This document shows, in pieces, positions 38,010 through 47,483 of a DNA stretch of 64,000 nt. The position numbers were made by a program, and so were the translations under genes. The DNA is from Homoserinimonas sp. OAct 916. GTDB taxonomy: Bacteria; Actinomycetota; Actinomycetes; Actinomycetales; Microbacteriaceae. Under the pieces are notes generated by a model. That model ran no database searches. It saw nothing but the letters and a program-made list of their open reading frames with translations, and was not told the origin of the DNA. Within the stretch, counting starts at the first letter, position 1; each line of letters opens with the position of its first letter. Location: NCBI RefSeq assembly GCF_003260275.1, contig NZ_QJHB01000008.1:165020-229019 (forward strand), read 5' to 3'.

Positions 38010-39485
38010 GTGACGTTGGGCGTGCAGGGTATCGGTACATCAGGGATCTCGAGCGGACGACAGGGTCGTCATCGGGCCGGGTGGAGACGGGTCACTGCCA
38101 CAGCGGCGACCATCCTGTTGGCGCTCGGAGTCTCCCTGGTCGACGCTTCACCGGCGACGGCCGCTGAAGACTACAACGGCTACACCCTCACCGAGGCGAG
38201 ATGGGTGATCGTGAACAAGACGAACGCCGCTCGCACCGCCAAGGGCCTGAAGCCGGTGACCGAGAGCACCCAGCTGAGCACGGTATCCCAGAACTGGTCG
38301 AAGAAACAGGCGTCTTCAAGCACGATGGGCCACAACCCCAGCTACACAACGCTGATGCCGTCGGGCTGGACCAGAGTGGCGGAGAATGTCGCCTACGGGC
38401 AATCTGTGGACAAAGTTGTCCAAGCCTGGCTGAACTCACCGGGCCACTATGCCAACATCATGAACCCCCAGATCAACACCATCGGGGTCGGGTTGGCGAA
38501 GAACTCGAACGGCGCGATCTACTACACCCAGAACTTCGGCGCGTACGCAAAGGTCCCCTCCCCGGTGACCGGCCCTCCTCCGAACCCGCTTGGCGCCGCA
38601 GTGAACCGGGTCAGCGGAGGCGACCGGTACGCCACCGCGGTGGCCATCTCGAAAGCAGGATTCCCGAAATCCGCAGACATCGTCTATGTGGCCACCGGTG
38701 CCGACTATCCGGACGCACTGGCCGCCGCACCGGCTGCTGCCAAGCGCGGCGGGCCGTTGTTGCTGACTGCAAAAGGTTCTCTCCCCGGCGCCGTCAAGAC
38801 GGAACTGCAGCGGTTGAAGCCTGCACGAATCATCGTCGTCGGTGGCACCGGAGCCGTGTCCGCGAAGGTTTTCACTCAGTTGAAGAGCCTCGCACCAGCG
38901 GTTCAACGTCTGGACGGCGAAGACCGGTTCGAGACATCACGCCGGGTCATCGAGAACGCATTCTCGGATGGTTCGGCCGAGGCGTACGTTGCCACTGGGT
39001 TCAACTATCCGGATGCGCTGTCAGCTTCCGCTGCGGCTGGCGCCATCGGTGCACCGGTCCTTCTCGTCGACGGGAAGAAGCTCGACAAGTCGACCGGCAA
39101 CCTGCTGAAGTCTTTGAAGGTCACGAAGGTGATGATCGCCGGCGGCACCGGGGCTGTGAGCGAATCCACTGCCACCGCATTGGCGAAGATCACAAAGGTT
39201 CAACGCTTCGCGGGCACCGACCGGTTCGATACTTCCCAGAAGATCAACAAGGCGGCTTTCCCGACGCAGGCACACACGTACTTGGCGACCGGATTCCAGT
39301 TCCCGGATGCGTTGGCAGGTGCGGCACTGGCCGGGGCAAAGGGCGCACCGCTCTACGTGGTGCACAGCGGCTGTGTTCCCGGGGGTATGTTCAATGACAT
39401 CAAGAATTCCGGATCGAAGCAGGTGACGCTACTCGGAGGTACGGGCGCATTGGACCAGAACGTCGCCGGCCTGGGCCGCTGCTGA
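38010..39485 (+). CDS. Secreted CAP-domain protein with three cell-wall-binding repeats
   Basis: This 491-residue exported protein starts with GTG at 38010, preceded by AGGGGAG. A signal peptide ends near ATAA/ED. The CAP (SCP/PR-1) domain (roughly residues 55-180) has the catalytic-type segment MPSGWTRVAENVAYGQSVD and HYANIMNPQINTIGVGLA. Three CW_binding_2 repeats follow, each with a GGDRY/GEDRF/GTDRF, YVATG.NYPDAL and VVGGTGAVS landmark. The repeats anchor it to the wall. Possible roles are wall-associated adhesin or hydrolase-like protein. The final GRC tail carries a lone cysteine. Confidence 0.9.
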   Translation: MTLGVQGIGTSGISSGRQGRHRAGWRRVTATAATILLALGVSLVDASPATAAEDYNGYTLTEARWVIVNKTNAARTAKGLKPVTESTQLSTVSQNWSKKQASSSTMGHNPSYTTLMPSGWTRVAENVAYGQSVDKVVQAWLNSPGHYANIMNPQINTIGVGLAKNSNGAIYYTQNFGAYAKVPSPVTGPPPNPLGAAVNRVSGGDRYATAVAISKAGFPKSADIVYVATGADYPDALAAAPAAAKRGGPLLLTAKGSLPGAVKTELQRLKPARIIVVGGTGAVSAKVFTQLKSLAPAVQRLDGEDRFETSRRVIENAFSDGSAEAYVATGFNYPDALSASAAAGAIGAPVLLVDGKKLDKSTGNLLKSLKVTKVMIAGGTGAVSESTATALAKITKVQRFAGTDRFDTSQKINKAAFPTQAHTYLATGFQFPDALAGAALAGAKGAPLYVVHSGCVPGGMFNDIKNSGSKQVTLLGGTGALDQNVAGLGRC

Positions 39486-39563
39486 GACGCCACGCACGAT
39501 AGGCAGCCTCCGGGCATCGGCCGGCGAGCACCGCGAACACGTCGGCCGGGTTAGTGTGAGCGT

Positions 39564-40715
39564 GTGAGCTACTCGACCCTCGCGCTCGTGGTGTTCGTCG
39601 GTCTTCTCGGGCCGATACTGGCCATGCGTGCTTCGTGGAACATTCCGGTGGTCGCCGGTGAACTGATGGCGGGTGTCGTGATCGGCGCGTCCGGTTTCGG
39701 CTTGGTCAACGCCTCCGAGCCGACGTTTCAACTGCTCGCCAACATCGGCTTCGGCTTGACCATGTTCGTCGTGGGCTCCCATGTTCCCGTACGGGACCCC
39801 CGAGTGCGCTCGGCCCTCGGGAGAGGCGCTCTCGGCGCGATCGCTGTCGGGGTCGTGGCAGCACTGCTGGGACCCATTCTTGCCGCCGCGTTCAGCACGG
39901 GGCACGGTGCGCTGTATGCCGTGCTCCTCGCATCCTCATCGGCAGCACTGGTTCTGCCCATCATCGGCTCACTGCGCCTCGACGGGGTCGGGGTGCTTCG
40001 CCTGACGGCCCAAGTGGCGATCGCTGATATCGCGTGCATCGTTGCCCTGCCGCTGGCGATCGATCCCGCCCATGCCGGCGGGGCCGCCCTGGGCGCCCTC
40101 GGCATCACAGCCGCTGCCGGCGTGCTCTATCTTCTGCTTCGTGTGCTGGACCGCCGCGGTACCCTTCGTCACTTTCACGTCCGGTCGGAGAAGCGACGGT
40201 TCGCGCTCGAGTTGCGGGTGAGCCTGCTTCTCCTGTTCTCGCTCGCGGCGATCACGCAGGTGACGCACGTGTCGATCATGCTGGCCGGATTCACGTTGGG
40301 GATCGTGGTGGCGGCGATCGGAGAGCCGCACCGGCTCGCGCGTCAACTTTTCGGCATCACGGAAGGCTTCTTCAGTCCGCTGTTCTTCGTCTGGCTCGGT
40401 GCCTCGATCAACCTGCGTGGGCTCAGTGAACAACCGTGGATGATCGTTCTCGGTGTCTTGCTCGGCGTCGCGGCGATCCTCGCTCATCTGGTGGCGCGTG
40501 CAGTCATGGTTCCCTGGTCGCTGGCAATGTTGTCCGCGGCCCAGCTCGGTGTTCCGATCGCTGCCGCGACGCTGGGAATCCAATCCGGGCGGCTGGTGCC
40601 GGGTGAAGACGCAGCGATCCTACTGGGTGCGCTCGTCACCGTGGTCGCGGCGTCCATTGCGTCGAGCCTGTACGCGCGAAGGTCACAGCCGGAGCCGGTG
40701 CCCGAGGTCGCCTGA
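39564..40715 (+). CDS. Cation/proton antiporter, CPA2 family, without RCK domain
   Basis: This 383-residue polytopic protein starts with GTG at 39564. It has the CPA2 pattern: VVAGELMAGVVIGASGFGLV, IADIACIVALPLAID with conserved acidic residues, and a later GEDAAILLGALVTVVAA. No TrkA-N or RCK domain follows, unlike KefB/KefC. The ion (Na+ or K+) is not identifiable. It follows the CAP protein by 78 bp and converges on the NatB-like gene. Confidence 0.85.
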   Translation: MSYSTLALVVFVGLLGPILAMRASWNIPVVAGELMAGVVIGASGFGLVNASEPTFQLLANIGFGLTMFVVGSHVPVRDPRVRSALGRGALGAIAVGVVAALLGPILAAAFSTGHGALYAVLLASSSAALVLPIIGSLRLDGVGVLRLTAQVAIADIACIVALPLAIDPAHAGGAALGALGITAAAGVLYLLLRVLDRRGTLRHFHVRSEKRRFALELRVSLLLLFSLAAITQVTHVSIMLAGFTLGIVVAAIGEPHRLARQLFGITEGFFSPLFFVWLGASINLRGLSEQPWMIVLGVLLGVAAILAHLVARAVMVPWSLAMLSAAQLGVPIAAATLGIQSGRLVPGEDAAILLGALVTVVAASIASSLYARRSQPEPVPEVA

Positions 40716-40752
40716 ACCTCTCCCTGGGGCGCGGCAGAAGGCTGTGCGGGCG

Positions 40753-41979
40753 CTATTTCGCGTCCTGTCGCATCAGGACCTCTCGCACGTTTATTTTGCG
40801 TGTGTACTCGATAGACCCGTATTGGAAGAGCTTGACGGCCATACGAAGGACGATGGCGGAGAGTCCGAACAGAATCAGGATGATGACGATCGCCTGCTCC
40901 AACGGCAACGTGCCGAATGCGTTGCGGAGAAGGGCGGTGATCGGTGCTGAGTAAGGGAAGTAGCTGAATACTTGCACGATGATCGCGTTCGGGTCGCTGA
41001 TGGTGAGCGGCAGGACATAGAACGGGATGAAGATCAGCGCCATCATCGCCCCGAAGATGGGCCCCGCCTCTTTCGCCGTCGGCATCACAGCCCCGAGGGC
41101 AACGAGTGTTGCCGTGAACAGCGCGAATCCGCCGATCAGGATGAGGGTTCCGACGATCATCGTCTGGGGGTCGAACACCAATATCGACAAGTTCAGGTCA
41201 GGGATATTCAGCTGGTTTCGAAAGAAGATGTAGCCGACGACGATCGGCAGCGAGAACACGAGCATTTGCACGATGCCGATGATGAACAGCGAGATCACCT
41301 TCCCGAGAATCAGGCTTGTCGGGCTGAGCGTGGTCAGGATCATCTCCGTCACCCGATTCTCCTTCTCTTCCAGGGTGGAGTTCAGCATTTGGTTGCCCAG
41401 CAGGAGGATGACGACGTAGAAGATGACCAGGAACAGTATCCCCGGGATCACCGAATCGATTCCGCCCGCGGTGGAACCGTTCTTGAACGTTGTCGTTTCG
41501 GTGGTGAAGTTGCCCTGAAGGATGGTGGCCAGTTGGGGCGCGTCGACTTTCGCTTGTGCGCTCTGCTGCAGGATTGACTCGGCCACAGACGAGTATTGGC
41601 CGTTCGCGAAGAGCCCCTTGTCGGCCCCGTAGACCGTGATCGTCTCTTTCGTCGGGTCGGCCGGATAGTTGAAGAATGCGTCCACTGTTCCGTCCTTGAC
41701 CGCGACCACCCCGGCCGCCGGGTCAGTGATCTTCTTCCCGCCGAGGGTGTCGACAATGCTGGGGTCCACCAGACCTGACGCGTCGGTGTACTCAAATGAG
41801 AAGTGGGCGTCCTTCTGCGCATCGGCCGTTTTGTCGGAGGCGCTGTTGGAGACGAAAACAAGGAGGAACACGATTGCCAGCAGCACCGGAACGGCCAGGG
41901 TCGCGAGCCAGAAGCGGCGTTTGCTGAGCGTGCGCACCACCTCGAACCGGAGGACGGCTCCCAGATTTCGTCGGGCCAT
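40753..41979 (-). CDS. ABC-2 type exporter permease (NatB-like)
   Basis: This 408-residue permease has an amino-terminal helix, a large external loop (about residues 45-165) and five or six carboxy-terminal helices (VIPGILFLVIFYVVILLLGNQML onward). The LEEKENRVTEMILTTLSPTSLILGK segment is typical of NatB and related Na+ or peptide exporters. It lies 2 bp downstream of the ATPase gene and ends convergent to the CPA2 antiporter. Confidence 0.85.
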   Translation of the reverse strand: MARRNLGAVLRFEVVRTLSKRRFWLATLAVPVLLAIVFLLVFVSNSASDKTADAQKDAHFSFEYTDASGLVDPSIVDTLGGKKITDPAAGVVAVKDGTVDAFFNYPADPTKETITVYGADKGLFANGQYSSVAESILQQSAQAKVDAPQLATILQGNFTTETTTFKNGSTAGGIDSVIPGILFLVIFYVVILLLGNQMLNSTLEEKENRVTEMILTTLSPTSLILGKVISLFIIGIVQMLVFSLPIVVGYIFFRNQLNIPDLNLSILVFDPQTMIVGTLILIGGFALFTATLVALGAVMPTAKEAGPIFGAMMALIFIPFYVLPLTISDPNAIIVQVFSYFPYSAPITALLRNAFGTLPLEQAIVIILILFGLSAIVLRMAVKLFQYGSIEYTRKINVREVLMRQDAK

Positions 41980-41981
41980 GG

Positions 41982-42905
41982 CTACTCCCCACCCTCCGCC
42001 TGGTCGCCGTAGACCTCAACGAAGATGTCATCCAGCGACTTGCGCGTCGGGGTGAATGAGCTCACAGAGACCCCGTTGGAGAGCAACTCGTGAAGAATCG
42101 ACGCCGGATCGGTACCGACGTCGATTTCGAGCTCGGCGTGTCCGCCCCGGTTGAGTGGGATCGAATAGGAATCAGACGCTGGCACTGTGCCGGTGAAATC
42201 GAGCTGAATGATGGTTCCCCCGAAGGAGTCCTGAACATCTTTCACCGTCCCATAGGCCCTGGATGTCCCGTCTTTCAACAGGATGATCCGGTCACACAGG
42301 CGTTCGACCTCCTCCATCTGGTGGGTGACCATCATCACCGTTGCACCGGCCTTCTTGCGGTCGTCGATGATCTCCATCACCAGTCGCCTGTTCACTGGGT
42401 CGAACCCTTTCGTGGGCTCGTCAAGAATCAGCAGTTCGGGATCGTTCATGATGGTCACGCCGAGTTGGATCTTCTGCTGCTGGCCTCCGGAGAGTTTGTC
42501 AACGCGCGTCTTCTCCTTGTCTGCTAGGCCCACCCGTTGGAGAAAGTCGAGGGACCACGCCCGTGCCTGTTGACGGCCCAGGTCCTTGAGGATGCCGAAG
42601 TACGTCATCACGTCGATCACGGACTCCTTCTTGTAGAGACCGCGCTCTTCAGGCAGATATCCGAGCCGATCACCGTTCTCCGGCTTGAAGGGGCGCCCGT
42701 CGATGTGCAGAGTTCCCGCCGTTGGCTGGTAGATGCCCAAGAGTGCCCGAATCGTTGTGGTCTTGCCTGAGCCATTGCTGCCGAGGAACCCGAACGTCTC
42801 ACCACGCCGAACATCGAACGAGAGGTCTCGAATAACCGTCGTTTTCCCGAAGTCCATCCGAAAATGATCGACACACACAAGCGGACTCTCTGTAGACGCA
42901 TCCAC
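41982..42905 (-). CDS. ABC exporter ATP-binding protein (NatA-like)
   Basis: This 307-residue ATPase has Walker A GSNGSGKTT, signature LSGGQQQKIQ, Walker B ELLILDEPTKGFDPVN and an H-loop (MMVTHQMEE). The start is GTG at 42905; no nearby ATG is in this frame. A carboxy-terminal ~70-residue domain follows. NatA-like ATPases pair with permeases such as the next gene to export sodium or peptides. Confidence 0.9.
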   Translation of the reverse strand: MDASTESPLVCVDHFRMDFGKTTVIRDLSFDVRRGETFGFLGSNGSGKTTTIRALLGIYQPTAGTLHIDGRPFKPENGDRLGYLPEERGLYKKESVIDVMTYFGILKDLGRQQARAWSLDFLQRVGLADKEKTRVDKLSGGQQQKIQLGVTIMNDPELLILDEPTKGFDPVNRRLVMEIIDDRKKAGATVMMVTHQMEEVERLCDRIILLKDGTSRAYGTVKDVQDSFGGTIIQLDFTGTVPASDSYSIPLNRGGHAELEIDVGTDPASILHELLSNGVSVSSFTPTRKSLDDIFVEVYGDQAEGGE

Positions 42906-43016
42906 AATTTTCAGGCTACTCCGCAGCCATCGCCCGGCAAGCGGTGCATCGAATCAGTGAGGAAGAACGCGACTACCGCTGTGACTGACGACCAGACCTG
43001 ATGATCGGATGCGTGT

Positions 43017-43041
43017 GAGCCCGCCGTTCGCGGGCGGGCTC
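43017..43041. terminator. Terminator hairpin after the APC permease gene
   Basis: GAGCCCGCC and GGCGGGCTC pair perfectly over 9 bp with a 7-nt loop. The right arm overlaps the APC stop codon (43040-43042). A short T run lies on the plus-strand side. Confidence 0.7.
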
Positions 43042-44350
43042 AACTTTTGTGGGTGTTGCTGCGGTTGCGGCGTCGCAGGATCAGCCAGCGGCCGGTCAGG
43101 CCGAGCGCGAACATGATCAGCCCAGTGACCACAGACACGAGCGGGAGGGTGGCGACCAGAACCGCGCAGCCGATGAAGCCGAGCACATGCAGCGCCCGGG
43201 GCCAGCGGCGTTGACCGGGGGGTTGCGTGAGCGCCGAGGCGTTGGCGATGCCGTAGTAGACGAGGACGCCGAAGGAGGAGAACCCGATCACGCTACGCAG
43301 GTCGGTGGTGAGCACCAGGATGCTCACGATCACGGCGAGGCCTGCTTCGGCGTGGTGGGGCACCCGGTAGCGGGGGTGCACGGCCGCCAGCCACGTGGGC
43401 AGGTCGCGGTTCCGTGCCATCGCCAGGCTGGTGCGACCGATTCCCGCGATCAGCGCCAACAGTGCGCCGAGGCTGGCCACTGCCGCACCGGCCCGCACCA
43501 CGGGAACCAACCCTGGTGCGCCCGCGGCGCGTACTGCCTCGGCCAGCGGGGCGGTGGATGTGGCGAGACGGTCGGGGCCGGCGGCGAGCAGCGCCGCGAC
43601 AGCAACGACCAGGTAGATGACGACGACTATGGCCAGTGCGATCGGTATGGCTTTGGGGATGGTGCGCTGGGGGTCGCGCACCTCTTCACCCATGGTGGCG
43701 ATGCGGGCGTAACCGGCGAACGCGAAGAACAACAACCCCGCTGATTGAAGGATCCCGTAAAGACCACCGGAACCCAGCGCGTCGACCCCTCCCAGATTGT
43801 CGATGCGTGCACCGCCTCCGACGGCGATGCCGATAACCACCGCGCTCAACGCAATCAGGGTGAGGGTCACCAGTATGTGGGTCAGTGCGACAGTCTTTGT
43901 CACGCCCCGGTAGTTCAAGGCGGTCAGCGCGAGTACCCCGACGACGGCGACGATCCGTTGCATCCACGAAGGCCCGGGGATCGCGTAGGTGGCGAAAGTC
44001 AACGCCATTGCCGCACATGAAGCGGTCTTGCCGACCACGAACCCCCACCCGGCGGTGAATCCCCACCACGGGCCCAGGCGTTCGCGCCCATAGACATAGG
44101 TTCCGCCTGAAGTCGGGTGGGCCGCGGCCAGTTGTGCGGAGGCGGTGGCGTTGCAGTAGGCGATCACCGCCGCGATCGCCAACCCGATCAGCAACCCACT
44201 CCCGGCTGCTTTCGCGGCTGGCCCGAACGCCGCGAACACGCCGGCCCCGAGCATCGAACCCAGCCCGATGACCACCGCATCCCCGGTACCCAGCCGTCGG
44301 GCCAGGCTCGGTTGGGATCCGCTCACGGCGCCCCCGGGCCCTGGATGCAT
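43040..44350 (-). CDS. APC-family amino acid or amine permease
   Basis: This 436-residue protein has about 12 helices of the amino acid/polyamine/organocation family. GLGSMLGAGVFAAFGPAAKAAG is the usual first helix break, and later helices carry GLLFFAFAGYARIATMGEEVRDPQRT. It begins only 13 bp downstream of the CueP-like gene on the same strand. Its substrate is unknown; whether it has a copper role is doubtful. Confidence 0.85.
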   Translation of the reverse strand: MHPGPGGAVSGSQPSLARRLGTGDAVVIGLGSMLGAGVFAAFGPAAKAAGSGLLIGLAIAAVIAYCNATASAQLAAAHPTSGGTYVYGRERLGPWWGFTAGWGFVVGKTASCAAMALTFATYAIPGPSWMQRIVAVVGVLALTALNYRGVTKTVALTHILVTLTLIALSAVVIGIAVGGGARIDNLGGVDALGSGGLYGILQSAGLLFFAFAGYARIATMGEEVRDPQRTIPKAIPIALAIVVVIYLVVAVAALLAAGPDRLATSTAPLAEAVRAAGAPGLVPVVRAGAAVASLGALLALIAGIGRTSLAMARNRDLPTWLAAVHPRYRVPHHAEAGLAVIVSILVLTTDLRSVIGFSSFGVLVYYGIANASALTQPPGQRRWPRALHVLGFIGCAVLVATLPLVSVVTGLIMFALGLTGRWLILRRRNRSNTHKS

Positions 44351-44363
44351 GCAGCGAGCGCCG

Positions 44364-44978
44364 TCATAGCAGTCGGAGTGCCGTCAGACAGGTAGGGTCT
44401 TCATCGCTGATGGTGGAAATGGCGGATGTCACCGTGCGGCCCTCGTGCTGGATGGTGAGGGTGGCATTAAGTCCCCGTGGCAGCCAGAGGCCGATGAATC
44501 CGTTGTCGTAGGTTCGGAGGGTCTGGTCGATCACCGTCTCAGCGGTTGCGTCATCCACGACTGTGACATCGATGTCTTCGTTCTGGAGCTCACCGCGACA
44601 CGTCGTGAGGCTGTGGAAGAAGCACTCGTGCGTGTGGTCCACGTAAGGGGCGAGCGAGACGTAGAACTCATCGTCGGGCATCGGCACGGTTGACGCCCGT
44701 TCCTGGTCATCGGTGAGGAGCAGTTCGCGGGGACGCACGGATGCGATCAGATCGGACGGACGGTCGGCCAGCAACATGGTGTCCAATTTCTCGATGATCT
44801 GCTTCGCATCGAGTCCTTCGAGGCCGTGATCAGCGATGATCGCGTCCCCTGACGCAGGCGGAGTGTGCTCTGCCACAGGCGACGAGCAGCCTGTGAGAGC
44901 CAACACGGCGATGACGAGAGCGGCAATCACACTCGGCGGCGTGTGCCGTCGGGCGCGGTTGTTGTGCTGCACAGGCAT
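44364..44978 (-). CDS. CueP-like copper-binding lipoprotein
   Basis: This 204-residue exported protein starts at 44978 with AAGGGGA 6 bp upstream. A lipobox VLALTGC gives a lipid-anchored cysteine at ~31. Copper-binding features match CueP, a periplasmic copper protein in Salmonella: HECFFHSLTTCRGEL has Cys at ~119 and ~127, an 8-residue spacing, and a third cysteine at ~197 (DPTCLTALRLL). It is divergent from the CopB-type ATPase. It probably binds copper on the outer face of the membrane. Confidence 0.88.
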   Translation of the reverse strand: MPVQHNNRARRHTPPSVIAALVIAVLALTGCSSPVAEHTPPASGDAIIADHGLEGLDAKQIIEKLDTMLLADRPSDLIASVRPRELLLTDDQERASTVPMPDDEFYVSLAPYVDHTHECFFHSLTTCRGELQNEDIDVTVVDDATAETVIDQTLRTYDNGFIGLWLPRGLNATLTIQHEGRTVTSAISTISDEDPTCLTALRLL

Positions 44979-45052
44979 GAGGTTCCCCTTCCACAACGTG
45001 TGCATTGGCTCAGTCGGCATTCCTGCGCCGGGACACGATAAGGGTAACCGGA

Positions 45053-45187
45053 ATGACCTGCAAGCGCTGTGGACGCACGATCCAGACGTGTACTGCAGTG
45101 ATCGGGACAGACGGTATCGCCACCTCGAACGATCTGGTCCCCCTCCTCTGGACCAATACCCCTAGGGGGTATACTGTGGATGTATGA
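45053..45187 (+). CDS. Short cysteine-rich ORF overlapping the copB start
   Basis: This possible 44-residue peptide begins MTCKRCGRTIQTCTAV. The three cysteines include a CxxC that looks like the first part of an HMA copper site (VTGMTCKRCG in the upstream frame). AAGGG precedes the ATG by 8 bp, and its TGA overlaps the copB ATG as ATGA. It spans the copper operator, so it may be a regulatory leader or a broken HMA domain. It may also be a chance frame. Confidence 0.35.
   Translation: MTCKRCGRTIQTCTAVIGTDGIATSNDLVPLLWTNTPRGYTVDV
45149..45175 (+). promoter_or_regulatory. copB promoter with copper-type operator in the spacer
   Basis: A -10 box TATACT (45170-45175) and a possible -35 TGGACC (45149-45154) are 15 bp apart. 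The spacer and its edges hold ATACCCCTAGGGGGTAT at 45156-45172, a near-perfect palindrome with G/C tracts like those of CsoR sites. The expected transcript start falls at or just before the ATG (45184), so the message may be leaderless. A CsoR or MerR-type regulator is implied but none is encoded in the window. Confidence 0.7.
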
Positions 45188-47352
45188 CTATTCCCCGCGA
45201 TGATCATGAACGCTCCGCGCCGACAAAAGACCGTCTCCACGAAGTAAGCGGCTCCGCTGAAGCACCGCACCACAGTCACGGCGACCACGCAGGCAACGCC
45301 TCCCGGACCGGCAGGCATGATGAACATGGTGGTCACGGCGATCATGTGGGCCAGTTCCGACGGCTGTTCTGGATCATGTTCGTTCTGGCCGTACCGGTTG
45401 TTGCGCTCAACCCCATGTTCGCCGATCTGATCGGTTATCAATTGCCGAACGCAGGGTGGGTGTGGTGGGTCTCCCCGGTGCTGGGCACCGTCGTCTACTT
45501 CTGGGGTGGCTCACCGTTTCTGACCGGCGCGGTCTCGGAGATACGCTCCCGCAAGCCGGGGATGATGCTGCTCATCGGTCTGGCGATCACGGTGGCATTC
45601 GTCGCCTCCTGGGGGTCAACCCTGGGCGTGCTCGGTCCTGAACTGAACTTCTGGTGGGAACTGGCCCTGCTGGTCGTCATCATGCTGCTGGGCCACTGGA
45701 TCGAGATGCGTTCCCTGGCCCAGACCACCTCCGCCCTGGACTCGTTGGCGGCGCTCCTGCCCGATGAGGCCGAAAAGGTGGATGGTGACGATGTCGTGAA
45801 GGTCGCCCCCACCGAACTGGTAGTCGGTGATGTGGTGATTGTGCGGCCGGGAGCTGCGGTTCCCGCCGATGGGAAAATCGTTGATGGCTCCGCCAGCGTG
45901 GACGAATCAATGATCACAGGCGAATCGAGGCCGGTCCGCAAACAGGACGGCGACCACGTGGTCGCCGGCACGGTGGCGACAGACTCGGGGCTGCGAGTCG
46001 AGGTCACGGCGATCGGCGCAGACACCGCCTTGGCTGGCATCCAGAAACTTGTCGCCGATGCCCAGGCGTCCTCGTCTCGCGCCCAGCGGATTGCCGACAC
46101 GGCCGCCGCGTGGCTGTTCTGGTTCGCCCTGAGCGCCGCCGCGATCACCGCGATCCTCTGGAGCCTGGTCGGCCTGCCCACCACTGCTGTGGCTCTCAGC
46201 ATCACCGTGCTGGTCATCGCCTGCCCGCACGCCCTGGGCCTGGCGATCCCGTTGGTGGTCGGCATCGCCACCGAACGGGCTGCGCGCGGGGGCGTCCTGA
46301 TCAAGGACCGTCTGGCGCTGGAATCCATGCGCACGGTCGACGCTGTGCTGTTCGACAAGACCGGAACTCTGACGAAGGGCGAACCGACTGTCACCGCGGT
46401 CGAACCCGTGGCGGGGCGCGAGGACGGCGAGGTGCTGGCGCTGGCCGCTGCAGCCGAGACCGACAGTGAGCATCCGCTGGCCAGAGCCATTATCGGTGCG
46501 GCGCACTCACGCCAACTGACAGTGCCCAGCGCATCAGGCTTCTCCTCGTCCCCAGCCGTTGGGGTGACCGCCACCGTTGATGGAGTGGTGATTCGTGTCG
46601 GCGGGCCCTACCTCCTCGACGAGCACGGGTTGGACGAGTTGTCGATCGCCGACCAGTGGCGCAAGGAGGGAGCGATCATCTTGCACGTACTGGCTGACGA
46701 CGAGATCATCGGGGCATTGCGGCTGGCCGATGAAATTCGCCCCGAATCCCGCGCCGCCATCAATGCGCTCCACGCCCTCAATATTGAGGTCGTCATGATC
46801 ACCGGAGACGCCGAGGCCGTCGCCGAGACCGTGGCCGCAGAACTGGGTATCGACCGGGTCTTCGCCGGCATACGGCCGCAGGAAAAGGCTGCGAAAGTCG
46901 CCGAGTTGCAGGCTGAGGGACGCAAGGTCGCCATGGTGGGCGATGGCGTCAACGATGCCCCCGCGCTTGCCCAGGCCGATGTCGGTATCGCGATCGGTGC
47001 TGGAACAGACGTCGCAATCGGATCGGCCGGGGTGATCCTGGCCAGCTCCGACCCCCGCTCGGTGCTCTCGGTGATCGAACTCTCCCGGGCCGCATACCGC
47101 AAGATGAAGCAGAACCTGTGGTGGGCGGCCGGCTACAACATCATCGCGGTGCCCCTGGCGGCCGGGGTGCTGGCCCCCATCGGGTTCATCCTCCCGATGA
47201 GTGTTGGCGCCATCCTGATGTCTGCCTCCACCGTGGTTGTGGCACTGAACGCCCAGGTGCTGCGCCGCCTCGATCTGACGCCGGAAGGCAGCACCGCCAG
47301 ATTGCTGGAGCAGCACACGGCTCAAAGCCCTCACGCCGGAGTCGCTCGATGA
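45184..47352 (+). CDS. copB: Copper-translocating P-type ATPase, CopB (CPH) type
   Basis: This 722-residue P1B ATPase exports copper or silver. Instead of HMA domains it has a histidine-rich amino end (HHSHGDHAG, HDEHGGHGDH near 28-54). The membrane metal site is ACPHALGLAIP near 346 (CPH, as in CopB). Catalytic landmarks are TGES (~245) and the phosphorylated aspartate in FDKTGTLTKG near 391. The hinge GDGVNDAPALAQADVG is also present. Eight helices fit the family. The ATG follows the -10 box with almost no leader. Confidence 0.94.
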   Translation: MTIPRDDHERSAPTKDRLHEVSGSAEAPHHSHGDHAGNASRTGRHDEHGGHGDHVGQFRRLFWIMFVLAVPVVALNPMFADLIGYQLPNAGWVWWVSPVLGTVVYFWGGSPFLTGAVSEIRSRKPGMMLLIGLAITVAFVASWGSTLGVLGPELNFWWELALLVVIMLLGHWIEMRSLAQTTSALDSLAALLPDEAEKVDGDDVVKVAPTELVVGDVVIVRPGAAVPADGKIVDGSASVDESMITGESRPVRKQDGDHVVAGTVATDSGLRVEVTAIGADTALAGIQKLVADAQASSSRAQRIADTAAAWLFWFALSAAAITAILWSLVGLPTTAVALSITVLVIACPHALGLAIPLVVGIATERAARGGVLIKDRLALESMRTVDAVLFDKTGTLTKGEPTVTAVEPVAGREDGEVLALAAAAETDSEHPLARAIIGAAHSRQLTVPSASGFSSSPAVGVTATVDGVVIRVGGPYLLDEHGLDELSIADQWRKEGAIILHVLADDEIIGALRLADEIRPESRAAINALHALNIEVVMITGDAEAVAETVAAELGIDRVFAGIRPQEKAAKVAELQAEGRKVAMVGDGVNDAPALAQADVGIAIGAGTDVAIGSAGVILASSDPRSVLSVIELSRAAYRKMKQNLWWAAGYNIIAVPLAAGVLAPIGFILPMSVGAILMSASTVVVALNAQVLRRLDLTPEGSTARLLEQHTAQSPHAGVAR

Positions 47353-47483
47353 ACACCGCAGACGCGGCGTCTCCCGGGCACAGAACGCGGGCACGAGCAG
47401 CGAGGCATCCCGCGCAATCACCCGCCTCACAAGTTTTCAGCAGGTATCCAGTGATGGGGGAGGAAGAAGGAACCATCGAATGA
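47349..47483 (+). CDS. Short ORF bridging copB and the SHOCT gene
   Basis: This 44-residue frame has ATGA overlaps at both ends (with copB and with the SHOCT gene). It contains no recognised motif, and its basic amino half may be chance. It may instead serve to couple translation. Confidence 0.3.
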   Translation: MNTADAASPGHRTRARAARHPAQSPASQVFSRYPVMGEEEGTIE

